DNA of 64,000 nucleotides. Origin: Spirochaetales bacterium (GTDB lineage Bacteria; Spirochaetota; Spirochaetia; JABEVK01). The notes under the pieces were generated by a model that searched no databases, was not told the DNA's origin, and saw nothing but the letters and a program-made list of their open reading frames with translations. Position numbers and translations under genes: made by a program. Location of the stretch: positions 124,001 through 188,000 of the forward strand of contig CANJXC010000002.1 of assembly GCA_947478845.1 (NCBI GenBank), written 5' to 3'. Numbering within the stretch: position 1 is the first letter of the stretch; every line of letters starts with the position of its first letter. Positions 51,726 to 60,219 of this stretch are shown in pieces.

Positions 51726-52817
51726 ATGCCCATGCTTCCTGCACTGCCCGTAACCCTGCTTTCCGGTTTTCTAGGAGCCGGAAAAACGACCCTCCTCAAC
51801 CACCTGCTCAGCCATCCGCAAGGGAAGAAACTGGGAGTCATCGTTAACGACCTGAGCCCTGTGAACATTGATGCCGGTCTGGTCGTTCGAAACGATCACG
51901 GACTGGTGGAGCTCTCCAACGGTTGCATTTGTTGCACCTTGCGGGACGAGCTGGTAGTACAGATCGCCCAACTCGCCCGGGAAGGTCAGATTGATGCTCT
52001 GATCATCGAATCGACGGGAGTCTCTGAGCCTCTTCCGGTAGCCCAGGGGTTCCTCCTAGAAGCCGGTGGTGTCCCTCTTCAGGAGTTGGCCCGCATCGAT
52101 ACCCTGGTCACGGTTGTCGATGCCAGCAGTTTTGCCTCTGATTTCCAGACTCTTCAAAAGGTGGAAGATCGGGACCCTGACGCCCCGGCTGAAGACCGTC
52201 GCAACATCGTCGACCTTCTAGTCGATCAGGTGGAGTTCGCCGATGTGTTGGTGCTCAACAAGACCGACCTCATTTCGCGGCGCAGGCTGGCGCAGGTGAG
52301 GGCAAAACTAGCAGCACTGAATCCAGGGGCCTTGGTGCTTGAAACTGTGCAAGGAATGGTAGAACCGAACTTGCTTATCAATGCCAAGAGGTTCAACTTT
52401 GAGGCCTCGACCGGCTTACCCGCCTGGCAAAAGGAACTGACTGCTCGACACCTTCCCGAGACCCTCGAATACGGTATTGCCAACTTCTCGGTGGTCAGTG
52501 ATAGGCCCTTTCATCCTCAAAGGCTGTTCCGTTTCTTTGCCAAACGCCGACCACGGCTTTTGCGTGCCAAGGGCTGGTTCACGTTGGCAACTCAGCCAGA
52601 ATACCGCTGGTTGTTTCAGCTTGCGGGTCGAAAAAAAACCATAGTAGGTGCGGGCAAGTCCGTGGAAAAAAAAGTAGAATTAGTGTGCATAGGTCAGTTT
52701 AACCGGCGTCAGGCGGATGCCCTACGAAGGCAGCTCGAGAGTTGCCTCTTGAAGCCAGGAGAGGTTGCTGATCCGGCAAGTGATCCATTTGCCCGTTACC
52801 AGGAGGTGAGTTTATGA
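51726..52817 (+). CDS. CobW/ZNG1-family GTP-binding metallochaperone
   Basis: A protein of 363 residues. P-loop LLSGFLGAGKTTLLNHLL, the metal-binding CxCC motif in NGCICCTLRDEL, switch region IESTGVSEPLPVAQ, base-specificity NKTD and a C-terminal CobW domain (AKRRPRLLRAKGWFTLATQPE). Members load zinc or cobalt onto target proteins using GTP. Followed with ATGA overlap by a degenerate SDR. The target metal is not predictable. Confidence 0.9.
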   Translation: MPMLPALPVTLLSGFLGAGKTTLLNHLLSHPQGKKLGVIVNDLSPVNIDAGLVVRNDHGLVELSNGCICCTLRDELVVQIAQLAREGQIDALIIESTGVSEPLPVAQGFLLEAGGVPLQELARIDTLVTVVDASSFASDFQTLQKVEDRDPDAPAEDRRNIVDLLVDQVEFADVLVLNKTDLISRRRLAQVRAKLAALNPGALVLETVQGMVEPNLLINAKRFNFEASTGLPAWQKELTARHLPETLEYGIANFSVVSDRPFHPQRLFRFFAKRRPRLLRAKGWFTLATQPEYRWLFQLAGRKKTIVGAGKSVEKKVELVCIGQFNRRQADALRRQLESCLLKPGEVADPASDPFARYQEVSL

Positions 52818-53608
52818 ACTGGCTCATTACCGGAGCTTCCTCAGGAGTTGGTCGAGTCATGGCAATAGCCTTGGCGGGAGCGGGGCATCGAGTTCTGCTC
52901 ACCGCGCGCAATGAGTCTTTGTTGTCCGATACCCAGCGGAACTGCCTCGGGTCCGAAGTGGCTGTCGCGGATTTGTCCCATCTGGAGGCGGTAAAAGAAC
53001 TAGCAAGGCATGCTGATACTTGGGCCGGGCCCGATGGCCTAGCCGGAATTGTCCACGCTGCGGGATTGATGCTTTGGGACAGCCCAGCGACGCGGGGTGG
53101 TTGGAGTTTGGTTCCTGCAGTAAATGCTGTGGCCCCTTGGCAACTCACACTGGCATTGGAAGGCGTTTTGCATCGGGCTATGGCCCCAAGAGTCCTGTTC
53201 ATCGCAGGGGCACCGTTCACTATGAACGGAATAGAGCCTCAACTCGACCAATGGAAAGGCGAGCAGAAGGGGCGGGGGCTCACGCTTTCTCTACAGTCGG
53301 CGGCTGCTAAAGTTTGGATGGCACGGGAGCTTCACAGACGCTGGGCCGGCCGGGGATCCGCTTTCGCGTTTCATCCCGGTTACTTGCAATCCCACTTGGC
53401 CGATGGTTTGCCTTTTCCCATCAACCTGTTGGGTCAACTTGCCCAACCCTTTTTGGGAACCCGTTGCCAAAACGGCGAGTTCTTGGCCCTCAATTCGGCA
53501 GCAATGGCCCTCTCAGGCAACCTAGTGGCGAACAGGAAGGCGTCGCCCCAATGCCCTGGGCCTGAGAACTCCGCGGCAGAACAGGAGTTCTTAGCGAAAC
53601 TCAATTGA
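52814..53608 (+). CDS. Degenerate short-chain dehydrogenase-like protein
   Basis: A protein of 264 residues. Cofactor motif WLITGASSGVGRVMAIAL and AGIVHAAGLMLWD are SDR-like. Where the YxxxK catalytic motif should be, the sequence reads LSLQSAAAKVWMA, so Lys is present but Tyr is replaced by Ser (or Gln if shifted). The upstream Ser strand reads VLFIAGAPF. Probably NAD(P)-binding but not a standard dehydrogenase. Coupled to the CobW gene by ATGA overlap. Confidence 0.75.
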   Translation: MNWLITGASSGVGRVMAIALAGAGHRVLLTARNESLLSDTQRNCLGSEVAVADLSHLEAVKELARHADTWAGPDGLAGIVHAAGLMLWDSPATRGGWSLVPAVNAVAPWQLTLALEGVLHRAMAPRVLFIAGAPFTMNGIEPQLDQWKGEQKGRGLTLSLQSAAAKVWMARELHRRWAGRGSAFAFHPGYLQSHLADGLPFPINLLGQLAQPFLGTRCQNGEFLALNSAAMALSGNLVANRKASPQCPGPENSAAEQEFLAKLN

Positions 53609-53657
53609 AGACGGTGGCCAGTTCAACGCGTGAGGGGACCAGAGGCAGCAGCTGCCT

Positions 53658-54713
53658 TCAGTTCTCGAGGTATTTCAAGTAGATTCCCAACACCAACACC
53701 GCGTATACCACAATTTGACCCGTGAAGATCAGTTTGTCCCACATGTCTGCCCTCTGTTCATCCCAGCCCTTGGTGATTTTCTTGTAGAAGTAGATCTTGC
53801 CCATCATGGTGAGAAAAGTGGCTAGGTAAGAAAACAGGTACACGTAGTCGATCAACACCAGTTGTTGGTTTGGAATACGCCCTAAATACTGCTGCTGCAG
53901 AAACATCAAGCTCAGAAGGGTTCCCGAAATGAAGAACAGCTTCGACTCAATAAACGCGTAGGGCAGCCAATACACGATGTAATTCGCAAGAAGGATCAAA
54001 GTCAGCGGAAACACAAACTTTACAAAAAAGAACAGGAAAGGATGGCTGATCGTAATGATGAACTTCAGCTGCGATACCTTGTTTTGATTGACTTCGTCCG
54101 TATACCCAAAGTTGGACTCGTAGGCATTTTCCGAAACCTTAAACGCAACTTGATTCAATTCCCATCCGGTAAGCACCAATTGATCGGTCTTGGTATTGTT
54201 CACATCGGGTACGTAGACCAAATCTTCCGACGAGCTCACCGAGTCTTCCAAAATAAGGGTCAGCTGCTGCTGGTCAACCGGGTAGTTTGTCATGTCAAAA
54301 GCCTGGAAGAAAGTACCCTCTACCTTCATCAAGTGGTAAAACCGCCCGTCCTTCAGCACTTCGTGCTCGAGATCGGTCTTCATGTAGTCTTGCTGTCGGT
54401 TGACAAGATTCATGATCTCGAAGGTTTCATTTGGTTTGATATCACCGCTCCAAATCATCCAAATATAGGCACTCATCTGAAAGGTATTGGATGAGGTATC
54501 GATTTGAGACACGGTGAGCGGATAGATGCCTACAATCACCTTTTCTTGGTTCTTCTTGACGGCTTGGCTGTAGTTTGTTGCATCAATGAGCTGAACGCCT
54601 TGGTTGACCTGTTGATGGGGCCGAAGCCAATAGAGCCCAAAGAAAGTTGCCACCAGCACCAGGGCAAAAACAAGCAGCTTCAACGAAAAGTTCTTGGTCA
54701 GAGATTCTATCAT
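53658..54713 (-). CDS. Pentameric ligand-gated ion channel (Cys-loop receptor family) homologue
   Basis: A protein of 351 residues. An N-terminal hydrophobic segment (12-30) is followed by an extracytoplasmic ligand-binding domain (about 55-220): VIVGIYPLTVSQIDTSSNTF, YIWMIWSGDI and FDMTNYPVDQQQLTLILED. The last contains the F/YPxD motif (Tyr144-Asp147) of these channels; the disulfide loop cysteines are absent, as in prokaryotic members. Four helices follow at about 226-250, 258-273, 285-310 and 328-347. Known bacterial relatives are GLIC and ELIC. Ligand and ion unknown. Overlaps aroA by 4 bases. Confidence 0.75.
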   Translation of the reverse strand: MIESLTKNFSLKLLVFALVLVATFFGLYWLRPHQQVNQGVQLIDATNYSQAVKKNQEKVIVGIYPLTVSQIDTSSNTFQMSAYIWMIWSGDIKPNETFEIMNLVNRQQDYMKTDLEHEVLKDGRFYHLMKVEGTFFQAFDMTNYPVDQQQLTLILEDSVSSSEDLVYVPDVNNTKTDQLVLTGWELNQVAFKVSENAYESNFGYTDEVNQNKVSQLKFIITISHPFLFFFVKFVFPLTLILLANYIVYWLPYAFIESKLFFISGTLLSLMFLQQQYLGRIPNQQLVLIDYVYLFSYLATFLTMMGKIYFYKKITKGWDEQRADMWDKLIFTGQIVVYAVLVLGIYLKYLEN

Positions 54714-55981
54714 GATAACCTCAAGGGGAGAGATTTTGGCCAGTTTTGGAATCGTTCGAGGTAATCCCAGAAGTCAGGAAAGCTCTTGGCCACACAGCTA
54801 GGATTCTCCACACTAACCCCCGGGACTGCCAATCCGGCAACTCCAAAACTCATGGCTATCCTGTGGTCATTGTACGGGTGGATAGTCGCTGGTTGAAGAT
54901 GCCCTTTCGTGCCTACGACGGTGTAGGTTTCGTTGTCGTGCCAGGAGGTGCAACCCATTTTTGCCAGTTCCGTCTCCATGGCCAAAACACGGTTGGACTC
55001 CTTGTGCACCAAATGCCCAATACGCGTGAAACGGCTTTCGCCTTTGGCAAAAGCCGCAGCAATTGCCAAAGGTGGCACCAGATCGGGAACATCGCTCATG
55101 TCTTGCTCAAGCCCGATCAGCTCACCTCCCGTGACGGTGACGGCTTCGCCTTTCCACTCGACCCTGCAGCCCATCCGCTCCAAAAAATTCAGGAAGAGCT
55201 TGTCCCCTTGGACGCTTTCGGGGTTTAAACCCTCAACGGTCACTTTTCGTTTCTGAACGGCAGCCGCGAGGAACAAAAACGAGGCACTCGAAAAGTCACC
55301 TTCGACCAGGAGGTCCTGGGAGTGATACGGCTGGGGTGCCGCCACGGTGATGGTTTTGTAGCCCTCGTTATGACAGTGAACTCCGAAGCCGCGCATCATT
55401 GAGGTGGAAATGTCAAAATAGGGGCGCTCGGTCATCTCGTCGAGGCAGACCAACGTCACGGGAGCGCGGGACAAAGCGCTGCCGATCACCAGACTACTGA
55501 AATACTGGCTTGTGACGGCCCCGTGAATGGCGGCCTTTCCTCCGGTCAGCCCGCCGGGGAGAATACGCACGGGTGGAAAACCCTCCCTACCGAGGTATTC
55601 AATGTGCGCCCCCAACTGACGTACACCTTCCACCACTTCACGTATGGGCCGCTCATTGAGCCTCGATGAGCCGCCTACGACCACTGGTTTTGAGGCAAAG
55701 CAGGCCGCCGAGGTCAAAAAGTTCATGGTTACGCCAGAATCTCCCACAAAAAGCTCGTCCGCGACCGGGACAAACCGACCTCCGACCCCTTCGACGAAAA
55801 CTTCATCATTTACCCTTTGTAGCCTAACTCCAAGACCCTCAAGGCAACTGATCATGTTGAGCTGATCTTCGGCCAACAGCGGACGCCTCAGACGCGTATC
55901 ACCTTCGGCCAGAGCTCCGAGCAAGAGGGCACGCAACGTATAGGCTTTGGCCGCAGGAGCGACAACCGTGAGGTGACTCAT
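54710..55981 (-). CDS. aroA: 3-phosphoshikimate 1-carboxyvinyltransferase (EPSP synthase), divergent
   Basis: A protein of 423 residues, the normal length. AroA features: AKAYTLRALLLGALAEGDTRL (Lys12 kept, but SKS is AKA), GDSGVTMNFLTSAA at the usual NAGTAMRPL site, and RLNERPIREVVEGVRQLGA. GDFSSASFLFLAAA, DVPDLVPPLAIAAAFAKG and HKESNR are also present. It makes EPSP from shikimate-3-phosphate and PEP. The changed NAGTAMRP motif makes it either an unusual AroA or a related enolpyruvyl transferase. No other aro gene is nearby; it is co-transcribed with the ion-channel homologue. Confidence 0.82.
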   Translation of the reverse strand: MSHLTVVAPAAKAYTLRALLLGALAEGDTRLRRPLLAEDQLNMISCLEGLGVRLQRVNDEVFVEGVGGRFVPVADELFVGDSGVTMNFLTSAACFASKPVVVGGSSRLNERPIREVVEGVRQLGAHIEYLGREGFPPVRILPGGLTGGKAAIHGAVTSQYFSSLVIGSALSRAPVTLVCLDEMTERPYFDISTSMMRGFGVHCHNEGYKTITVAAPQPYHSQDLLVEGDFSSASFLFLAAAVQKRKVTVEGLNPESVQGDKLFLNFLERMGCRVEWKGEAVTVTGGELIGLEQDMSDVPDLVPPLAIAAAFAKGESRFTRIGHLVHKESNRVLAMETELAKMGCTSWHDNETYTVVGTKGHLQPATIHPYNDHRIAMSFGVAGLAVPGVSVENPSCVAKSFPDFWDYLERFQNWPKSLPLRLS

Positions 55982-56045
55982 GCAATAACCGTACTGGAAA
56001 CGATTCCGCTAGTCAAATCAGTGTTACTACAGCTAGATTCAAAAG

Positions 56046-57953
56046 ATGGACTTTGCCTCGCCCGAGTTCACGGAAAAGTACACCAATCAAACTCCTCTCG
56101 GTGCTTTCTGGACTCTCGAGGCCACAACTTTCCGTTTGTGGGCCCCTCAAGCCCAGCAGGTCAGCCTCCGTTTGTACGAAACCTGCGAAGCAGAGCAAGC
56201 AACGGAAACACCGATGGTGCTCGGAGAAATGGGCGTCTGGGAAGCTTGGCTGCCTGGCAATCATGCCGGACGCTTTTACACCTTTGCCACCAACTACCAT
56301 GTTTTGGGTTGGAGGGAGGGGGTGGACCCTTACGCACGGTCGGTCGGACCACAGGGTTTGCGCGGGTATCTGTTCGATCCCCGCTCGACCGATCCTGAAG
56401 GATGGGCGGAAGACCGCCCTCCAGTTTTGGAGCACCAACTCGACAGTGTTCTCTATGAGTTAAGCGTACGTGACGCCTCTAGCCTGAGTTCCTCGGGGAT
56501 AGTCCAACGTGGCCAGTTTCTCGGTCTCACTGAAGAGGGAACAGTAAGTCCCCAAGGCCTCGCCACCGGTCTAGACCACCTTGTAGAGCTTGGAGTAACT
56601 CATGTTCACCTTTTGCCTGTGTTTGATTTCGACGGTGTAGACGATTATGCCGTAAGTTCCACCGCTTACAACTGGGGCTATAACCCCCGCAACTTCAACG
56701 CTCTTAAGCTTTCCTTTTCCAGCAACCCTCGCGACCCGGCCGTTGCCATCTTTGAGTTCAAACAGTTGGTCGCCGCCTTTCACCGCAAGGGACTGAGGGT
56801 CGTCATGGATGTGGTCTACAACCACACGTTTGCCAGTAATGATTCCCACCTTAACCGCAGCTATCCTTTTTACTACTACCGCATGTATGGAACAGAGTTC
56901 TCCAATGGTTCTGGCTGTGGCAATGAACTCGCCACCGAACGTCCGATGGTGAGACGTTACATCCTCGACTCGCTCCGGTACTGGAAATCTGAGTTTCATC
57001 TTGACGGGTTCAGGTTCGATCTCATGGGACTCTACGATATCGACACCATGAACGAGGTGTCCCGAGAACTGCGAAAAGACGACCCCCATTTTCTTCTCTA
57101 TGGTGAAGGTTGGACCGGTGGTTTATCGACACTTCCTGATGAGAGCAAGGCCATCAAAGCCAACGCAAAAAAAATGCGTGAAATCGCCTTCTTCAGCGAT
57201 GAGAACCGCGACGCCCTCAAAGGTCCTGTTTTTGAGGTTGCCCGCCCGGGGTTCGTCAATGGTGGCACGAACTTGGAGTCTGCCGTTAAGTTTGCAGCCG
57301 TTGGTTGCATGGCTCATTCGGCCCTCGGCCAAGGCGGATGGGCCGAGGGGCCCCATCAAACCATCAATTACGTTGCGGCCCATGACAACCATACTCTCTG
57401 GGACAAGCTTGCTCACACGAACCCCGACGCAACCGAAACTGAGCGCATTGCTATGGCCAAGCTCGCGCACGGTGCCGTGCTGCTTTCGCAGGGCATACCG
57501 TTCCTGCATGCAGGGGAGGAGTTCCTGCGGTCGAAGCAAGGCATTGAAAACTCCTACAATTCTCCCGACTCGATCAATGGGATGGAGTGGTCGGCCAAGG
57601 CACGTTACCGCGAGGTTTTTCAGTATCTGCGCGGTCTGATTTCCCTCAGAAAAGCCCATCCGGCCCTGCGTCTGCGGTCGGCCGAACTGGTCAACCAGCA
57701 CGTGAGGTTTCCTGAATTGCTAGAGCCGGGCATGGTCTCGTGGCTAATCAGCGGCCATGCGGGAGGCGATGAGGCGCGACTTCTCCAGGTCATCCTCAAC
57801 TCGACATCACGTCTACGGGAAGTTCATTTGGCTGAAGGTTACTGGGAAATCCTTGCCAACGCGCAAGCCGCCGGCGTCCGGTCCCTCGGTAAGGCCCGCA
57901 ACCGAATCGCAGAAGTGGAACCCGTAAGCCTCATGGTCTTGGTGTCAACTTGA
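56046..57953 (+). CDS. Type I pullulanase / glycogen-debranching GH13 enzyme
   Basis: A protein of 635 residues without a signal peptide, so cytoplasmic. An N-terminal CBM48-like domain (TTFRLWAPQAQQVSLRLY) precedes the GH13 barrel. The pullulanase signature YNWGYNP is at 208-214. Then come VVMDVVYNHTF, nucleophile Asp325 in LDGFRFDLMG, acid/base Glu354 in YGEGWTGG, and Asp447 in AAHDNHTLWDKL. It cleaves alpha-1,6 branches in pullulan or glycogen-type glucans. Single gene, diverging from aroA. Confidence 0.92.
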   Translation: MDFASPEFTEKYTNQTPLGAFWTLEATTFRLWAPQAQQVSLRLYETCEAEQATETPMVLGEMGVWEAWLPGNHAGRFYTFATNYHVLGWREGVDPYARSVGPQGLRGYLFDPRSTDPEGWAEDRPPVLEHQLDSVLYELSVRDASSLSSSGIVQRGQFLGLTEEGTVSPQGLATGLDHLVELGVTHVHLLPVFDFDGVDDYAVSSTAYNWGYNPRNFNALKLSFSSNPRDPAVAIFEFKQLVAAFHRKGLRVVMDVVYNHTFASNDSHLNRSYPFYYYRMYGTEFSNGSGCGNELATERPMVRRYILDSLRYWKSEFHLDGFRFDLMGLYDIDTMNEVSRELRKDDPHFLLYGEGWTGGLSTLPDESKAIKANAKKMREIAFFSDENRDALKGPVFEVARPGFVNGGTNLESAVKFAAVGCMAHSALGQGGWAEGPHQTINYVAAHDNHTLWDKLAHTNPDATETERIAMAKLAHGAVLLSQGIPFLHAGEEFLRSKQGIENSYNSPDSINGMEWSAKARYREVFQYLRGLISLRKAHPALRLRSAELVNQHVRFPELLEPGMVSWLISGHAGGDEARLLQVILNSTSRLREVHLAEGYWEILANAQAAGVRSLGKARNRIAEVEPVSLMVLVST

Positions 57954-57977
57954 CAACCGGCTGTTTTCGGCTATCCT
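57950..57977 (+). promoter_or_regulatory. Promoter downstream of the pullulanase gene
   Basis: TTGACA (57950-57955, overlapping the pullulanase stop codon), a 16-base spacer and TATCCT (57972-57977). It would drive the small membrane protein and possibly rplM-rpsI. A short hairpin TCGGCT/AGCCGA (57967-57985) followed by GTTTTG overlaps it and may weakly terminate incoming transcripts. Confidence 0.45.
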
Positions 57978-58007
57978 AAAGCCGAGTTTTGTGTATGGAG
58001 GCATCCT

Positions 58008-58265
58008 ATGGCGATCTTGGTTGGTTTAGTGTTTCTTTTGCTGTCCGTGTGGGCCATGTTGCCCTCTGCTTTCTTCGGACTGAATTGGGGCGAACATGTC
58101 CTTACCTTTCTGATGGGGGGTGGGCCCATACTCGGAATCTTCATCGGTTTGATCGCTGTGTTCATCGGCATAGCCGACATGAAGGACAAAGCCGAGGCCA
58201 AGAAAGAAGAAGAAGCTGAAAAGGCCAAGGCTGCTGCGCCCTCCAATAGCGGCCCGGCCTCTTGA
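58008..58265 (+). CDS. Small two-helix membrane protein with Lys/Glu/Ala-rich tail
   Basis: An 85-residue protein. Two hydrophobic segments (LVGLVFLLLSVWAMLPSAFF and LGIFIGLIAVFIGIADM) are followed by a charged coiled tail (KDKAEAKKEEEAEKAKAA). GGAGG stands 9 bases before the ATG. Unknown function. It lies just before rplM, in the same direction. The coding call rests on the ribosome-binding site and clear membrane pattern. Confidence 0.65.
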   Translation: MAILVGLVFLLLSVWAMLPSAFFGLNWGEHVLTFLMGGGPILGIFIGLIAVFIGIADMKDKAEAKKEEEAEKAKAAAPSNSGPAS

Positions 58266-58318
58266 CCGAGTTTGTCCATCTGTGACATCTTGTCCTACCC
58301 GTAATTGAGAAGGAATCC

Positions 58319-58747
58319 ATGAAGACGATTTTTGTGAAGCCTGCCGATGTTGTACGCAAGTGGTACATCATTGACGCCGAAGGCCAAGTGCTAGGACGTG
58401 TAGCCACCAAAGTGGCCACCATACTCCGTGGCAAGAATAAACCCCAATACACTCCTCACCAAGAGGTCGGCGATTACGTCATCGTGATCAACAGCAGCAA
58501 GATGAAGGTGTCCGGCGGAAAAGAGTTCAAGAAAATCTATTACCACCACACGACCCACATCGGCGGGATCAAGGGTGAGTCGTACCAGTCGCTGCTTAAA
58601 AGGCGTCCAGAGCGTCCTTTGGAACTTGCCATTAAAGGCATGCTTCCCCATACGCCCCTCGGATATCAGCTTTTTGGTAACGTCAAAGTGTACGGTGGCG
58701 AACGCCATCCGCACGCAGCTCAGCAACCCCAGGCCTTGAGCCTTTAA
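58319..58747 (+). CDS. rplM: 50S ribosomal protein L13
   Basis: A protein of 142 residues. Signatures: RKWYIIDAEGQVLGRVATKVATILRGK, YTPHQEVGDYVIVINSSKMKVSG, KKIYYHHTTHIGG and the conserved MLPHTPLGYQLFGNVKVYGGERHPHAAQQP (normally MLPKNxLGRxxxxxLKVYxGxxHPHxAQ). Classic pair with rpsI. Confidence 0.97.
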   Translation: MKTIFVKPADVVRKWYIIDAEGQVLGRVATKVATILRGKNKPQYTPHQEVGDYVIVINSSKMKVSGGKEFKKIYYHHTTHIGGIKGESYQSLLKRRPERPLELAIKGMLPHTPLGYQLFGNVKVYGGERHPHAAQQPQALSL

Positions 58748-58762
58748 GGTCAGGAGAACACA

Positions 58763-59158
58763 ATGGCAGAGAAGAAGACCATCAACGGAACCGGACGCCG
58801 CAAGACGGCTGTCGCGCGAGTGTATCTGAGCAAGGGGAAAGGGAAGATCACCATCAACCACCGTACCCTAGAGGAATATTTTCCTTATGCTATCCAGCAG
58901 GTCACTGTGAAGTCTCCCATGACCGTGCTCGATGTAGAGGGTAAATACGACATCAATGTGAACTGCAAAGGCGGCGGGTTCAATGCTCAGGCTGAGGCCA
59001 TTCGCCATGGTATCTCCCGAGCCTTCGACGAGCTCGACGAGACAAATCGCCCGGTTTTGAAAGCTAATGGTTTCCTTACCCGCGACTCCCGCATGGTGGA
59101 GCGCAAGAAGTACGGGCAAAAGAAGGCTCGTAAGCGCTTCCAGTTCAGCAAGCGCTGA
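58763..59158 (+). CDS. rpsI: 30S ribosomal protein S9
   Basis: A protein of 131 residues. GTGRRKTAVARVYLSKGKGKITIN, GGGFNAQAEAIRHGISRAF and the C-terminal DSRMVERKKYGQKKARKRFQFSKR, ending in the conserved KR that reaches the P site. AGGAGAAC before the ATG. Co-transcribed with rplM (15-base gap). Confidence 0.97.
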   Translation: MAEKKTINGTGRRKTAVARVYLSKGKGKITINHRTLEEYFPYAIQQVTVKSPMTVLDVEGKYDINVNCKGGGFNAQAEAIRHGISRAFDELDETNRPVLKANGFLTRDSRMVERKKYGQKKARKRFQFSKR

Positions 59159-59175
59159 TTCTGTCGATTGCTTGT

Positions 59176-59203
59176 AAAAGGTGTCCCGTCAGGCTGGCCT
59201 TTT
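59176..59203 (+). terminator. Weak terminator-like inverted repeat after rpsI
   Basis: AAAAGG and CCTTTT separated by 16 bases, 18 bases after the rpsI stop. The stem is short and the loop long, so the call is tentative; position after the ribosomal operon supports it. Confidence 0.3.
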
Positions 59204-59211
59204 GCGGTTCG

Positions 59212-59240
59212 TTGACAATCGGTCCAACAGGAACTATTCT
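59212..59240 (+). promoter_or_regulatory. Sigma70-type promoter of the response-regulator pair
   Basis: TTGACA (59212-59217), a 17-base spacer and TATTCT (59235-59240), 24 bases before ATG 59264. Near-consensus spacing and -35. Confidence 0.65.
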
Positions 59241-59263
59241 CAACTGTGGGGTAAACTTAATCC

Positions 59264-59860
59264 ATGTCATCTTTGTCTAAGCAGAAGGTCTTTTCGGCTC
59301 TCGAAGTAGCCAAAGTTTGCGGGGTTGTTAACCAAACCGTTATCAATTGGATCCGTGCGGGTCGGCTCAAGGCTTCGACGACGCCCGGGGGGCAATTTAG
59401 GGTTTACCCGGAAGATTTGCGCGCCTTTCTCCTCGAAAATGGAATGAAGATTCCTGAAGACCTGAAGCGTCTGTTCCGACTCGAACAGGTCTCGGTTCTC
59501 GTTGTCGAGGACGATAGAGTACTCAATGACCTTGTGGTGGTCCATCTTCGGCGCTCGTGGCCTGAAGCGCATTTGTTTCAAGCTTTTGATGGCTTTGAGG
59601 CCGGATCGTTGCTCGGTGTCAACCGTCCGCAAGCCGTTCTTCTCGACTTAAATCTTCCTGGAGTGGATGGGTTCGAACTGTGTCGCCGCATCAAGGTTGG
59701 TGAAGGTTTCGAACAACCACTCGTTGTTGCCATGACCTCGAGCAATGATCCCGACGTTGAGGCACAAGTCTTAGGTTTAGGAGCCGATGGGTTTTTCAAA
59801 AAACCGGTCAACTTTGAGGATCTGATCACGTTTCTGCGTCAGCGCCTGCCCTTAACCTGA
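59264..59860 (+). CDS. Response regulator with N-terminal excisionase/MerR-type HTH
   Basis: A protein of 198 residues. Residues 8-65 form an excisionase-type winged helix (FSALEVAKVCGVVNQTVINW followed by IRAGRLKASTTPGGQFRVYPEDL). Residues 75-197 form a receiver with VLVVEDDRVLNDL, the phospho-acceptor Asp in AVLLDLNLPGVDG, Thr/Ser in VAMTSS and Lys in FFKKPVNFEDL. The HTH-first order is the reverse of most response regulators. It probably binds DNA under control of an unlinked kinase. Followed 12 bases later by a stand-alone receiver. Confidence 0.85.
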   Translation: MSSLSKQKVFSALEVAKVCGVVNQTVINWIRAGRLKASTTPGGQFRVYPEDLRAFLLENGMKIPEDLKRLFRLEQVSVLVVEDDRVLNDLVVVHLRRSWPEAHLFQAFDGFEAGSLLGVNRPQAVLLDLNLPGVDGFELCRRIKVGEGFEQPLVVAMTSSNDPDVEAQVLGLGADGFFKKPVNFEDLITFLRQRLPLT

Positions 59861-59871
59861 AAGGAACACGC

Positions 59872-60216
59872 ATGGATGCAGGACTTTCCCACATCTTGAT
59901 TGTGGAGGACGAAGACTTAATCAGGATTCCACTCAAGGAATACCTGACTCGAACTGGGTTCACGGTGTTGGTAGCCTCTGATGGCGTCGGTGCCATCAAG
60001 CAACTGCTCGACTTTCCCGTTTCCTACATCATTACCGACTACCGAATGGAAAATCTTGGTGGAGATTATTGGATGCGATTCCTTCAGCGCTACTGTGGCG
60101 ACATGAAAGTTTTGGTCACAAGTGGCTTTTTGAAGGGAGACCTTCCTATTCCTTACCAGTTTCTAGCCAAGCCATACTCGTTTAAAGAGCTCGAAGAGCG
60201 GTTGCGGGCCCTTTAG
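59872..60216 (+). CDS. Single-domain response regulator (CheY-like)
   Basis: A protein of 114 residues, receiver only: ILIVEDEDLIRIPLKEYL (acidic pocket), phospho-acceptor Asp in YIITDYRMENLGGD, Thr/Ser in VLVTSGF and Lys in FLAKPYSFKEL. All key residues are present, with a slightly shortened C-terminal half. Probably acts with the preceding HTH-receiver protein in one phosphorelay; partner kinase not in the window. Converges with the barrel gene, 3 bases apart. Confidence 0.85.
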   Translation: MDAGLSHILIVEDEDLIRIPLKEYLTRTGFTVLVASDGVGAIKQLLDFPVSYIITDYRMENLGGDYWMRFLQRYCGDMKVLVTSGFLKGDLPIPYQFLAKPYSFKELEERLRAL

Positions 60217-60219
60217 AGT

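Noticed and set aside
53647-53665. AGGCAG-CAG-CTGCCT hairpin between the SDR and the ion-channel gene as a terminator
   Set aside because: There is no T-run on either strand; kept only as a possible weak structure.
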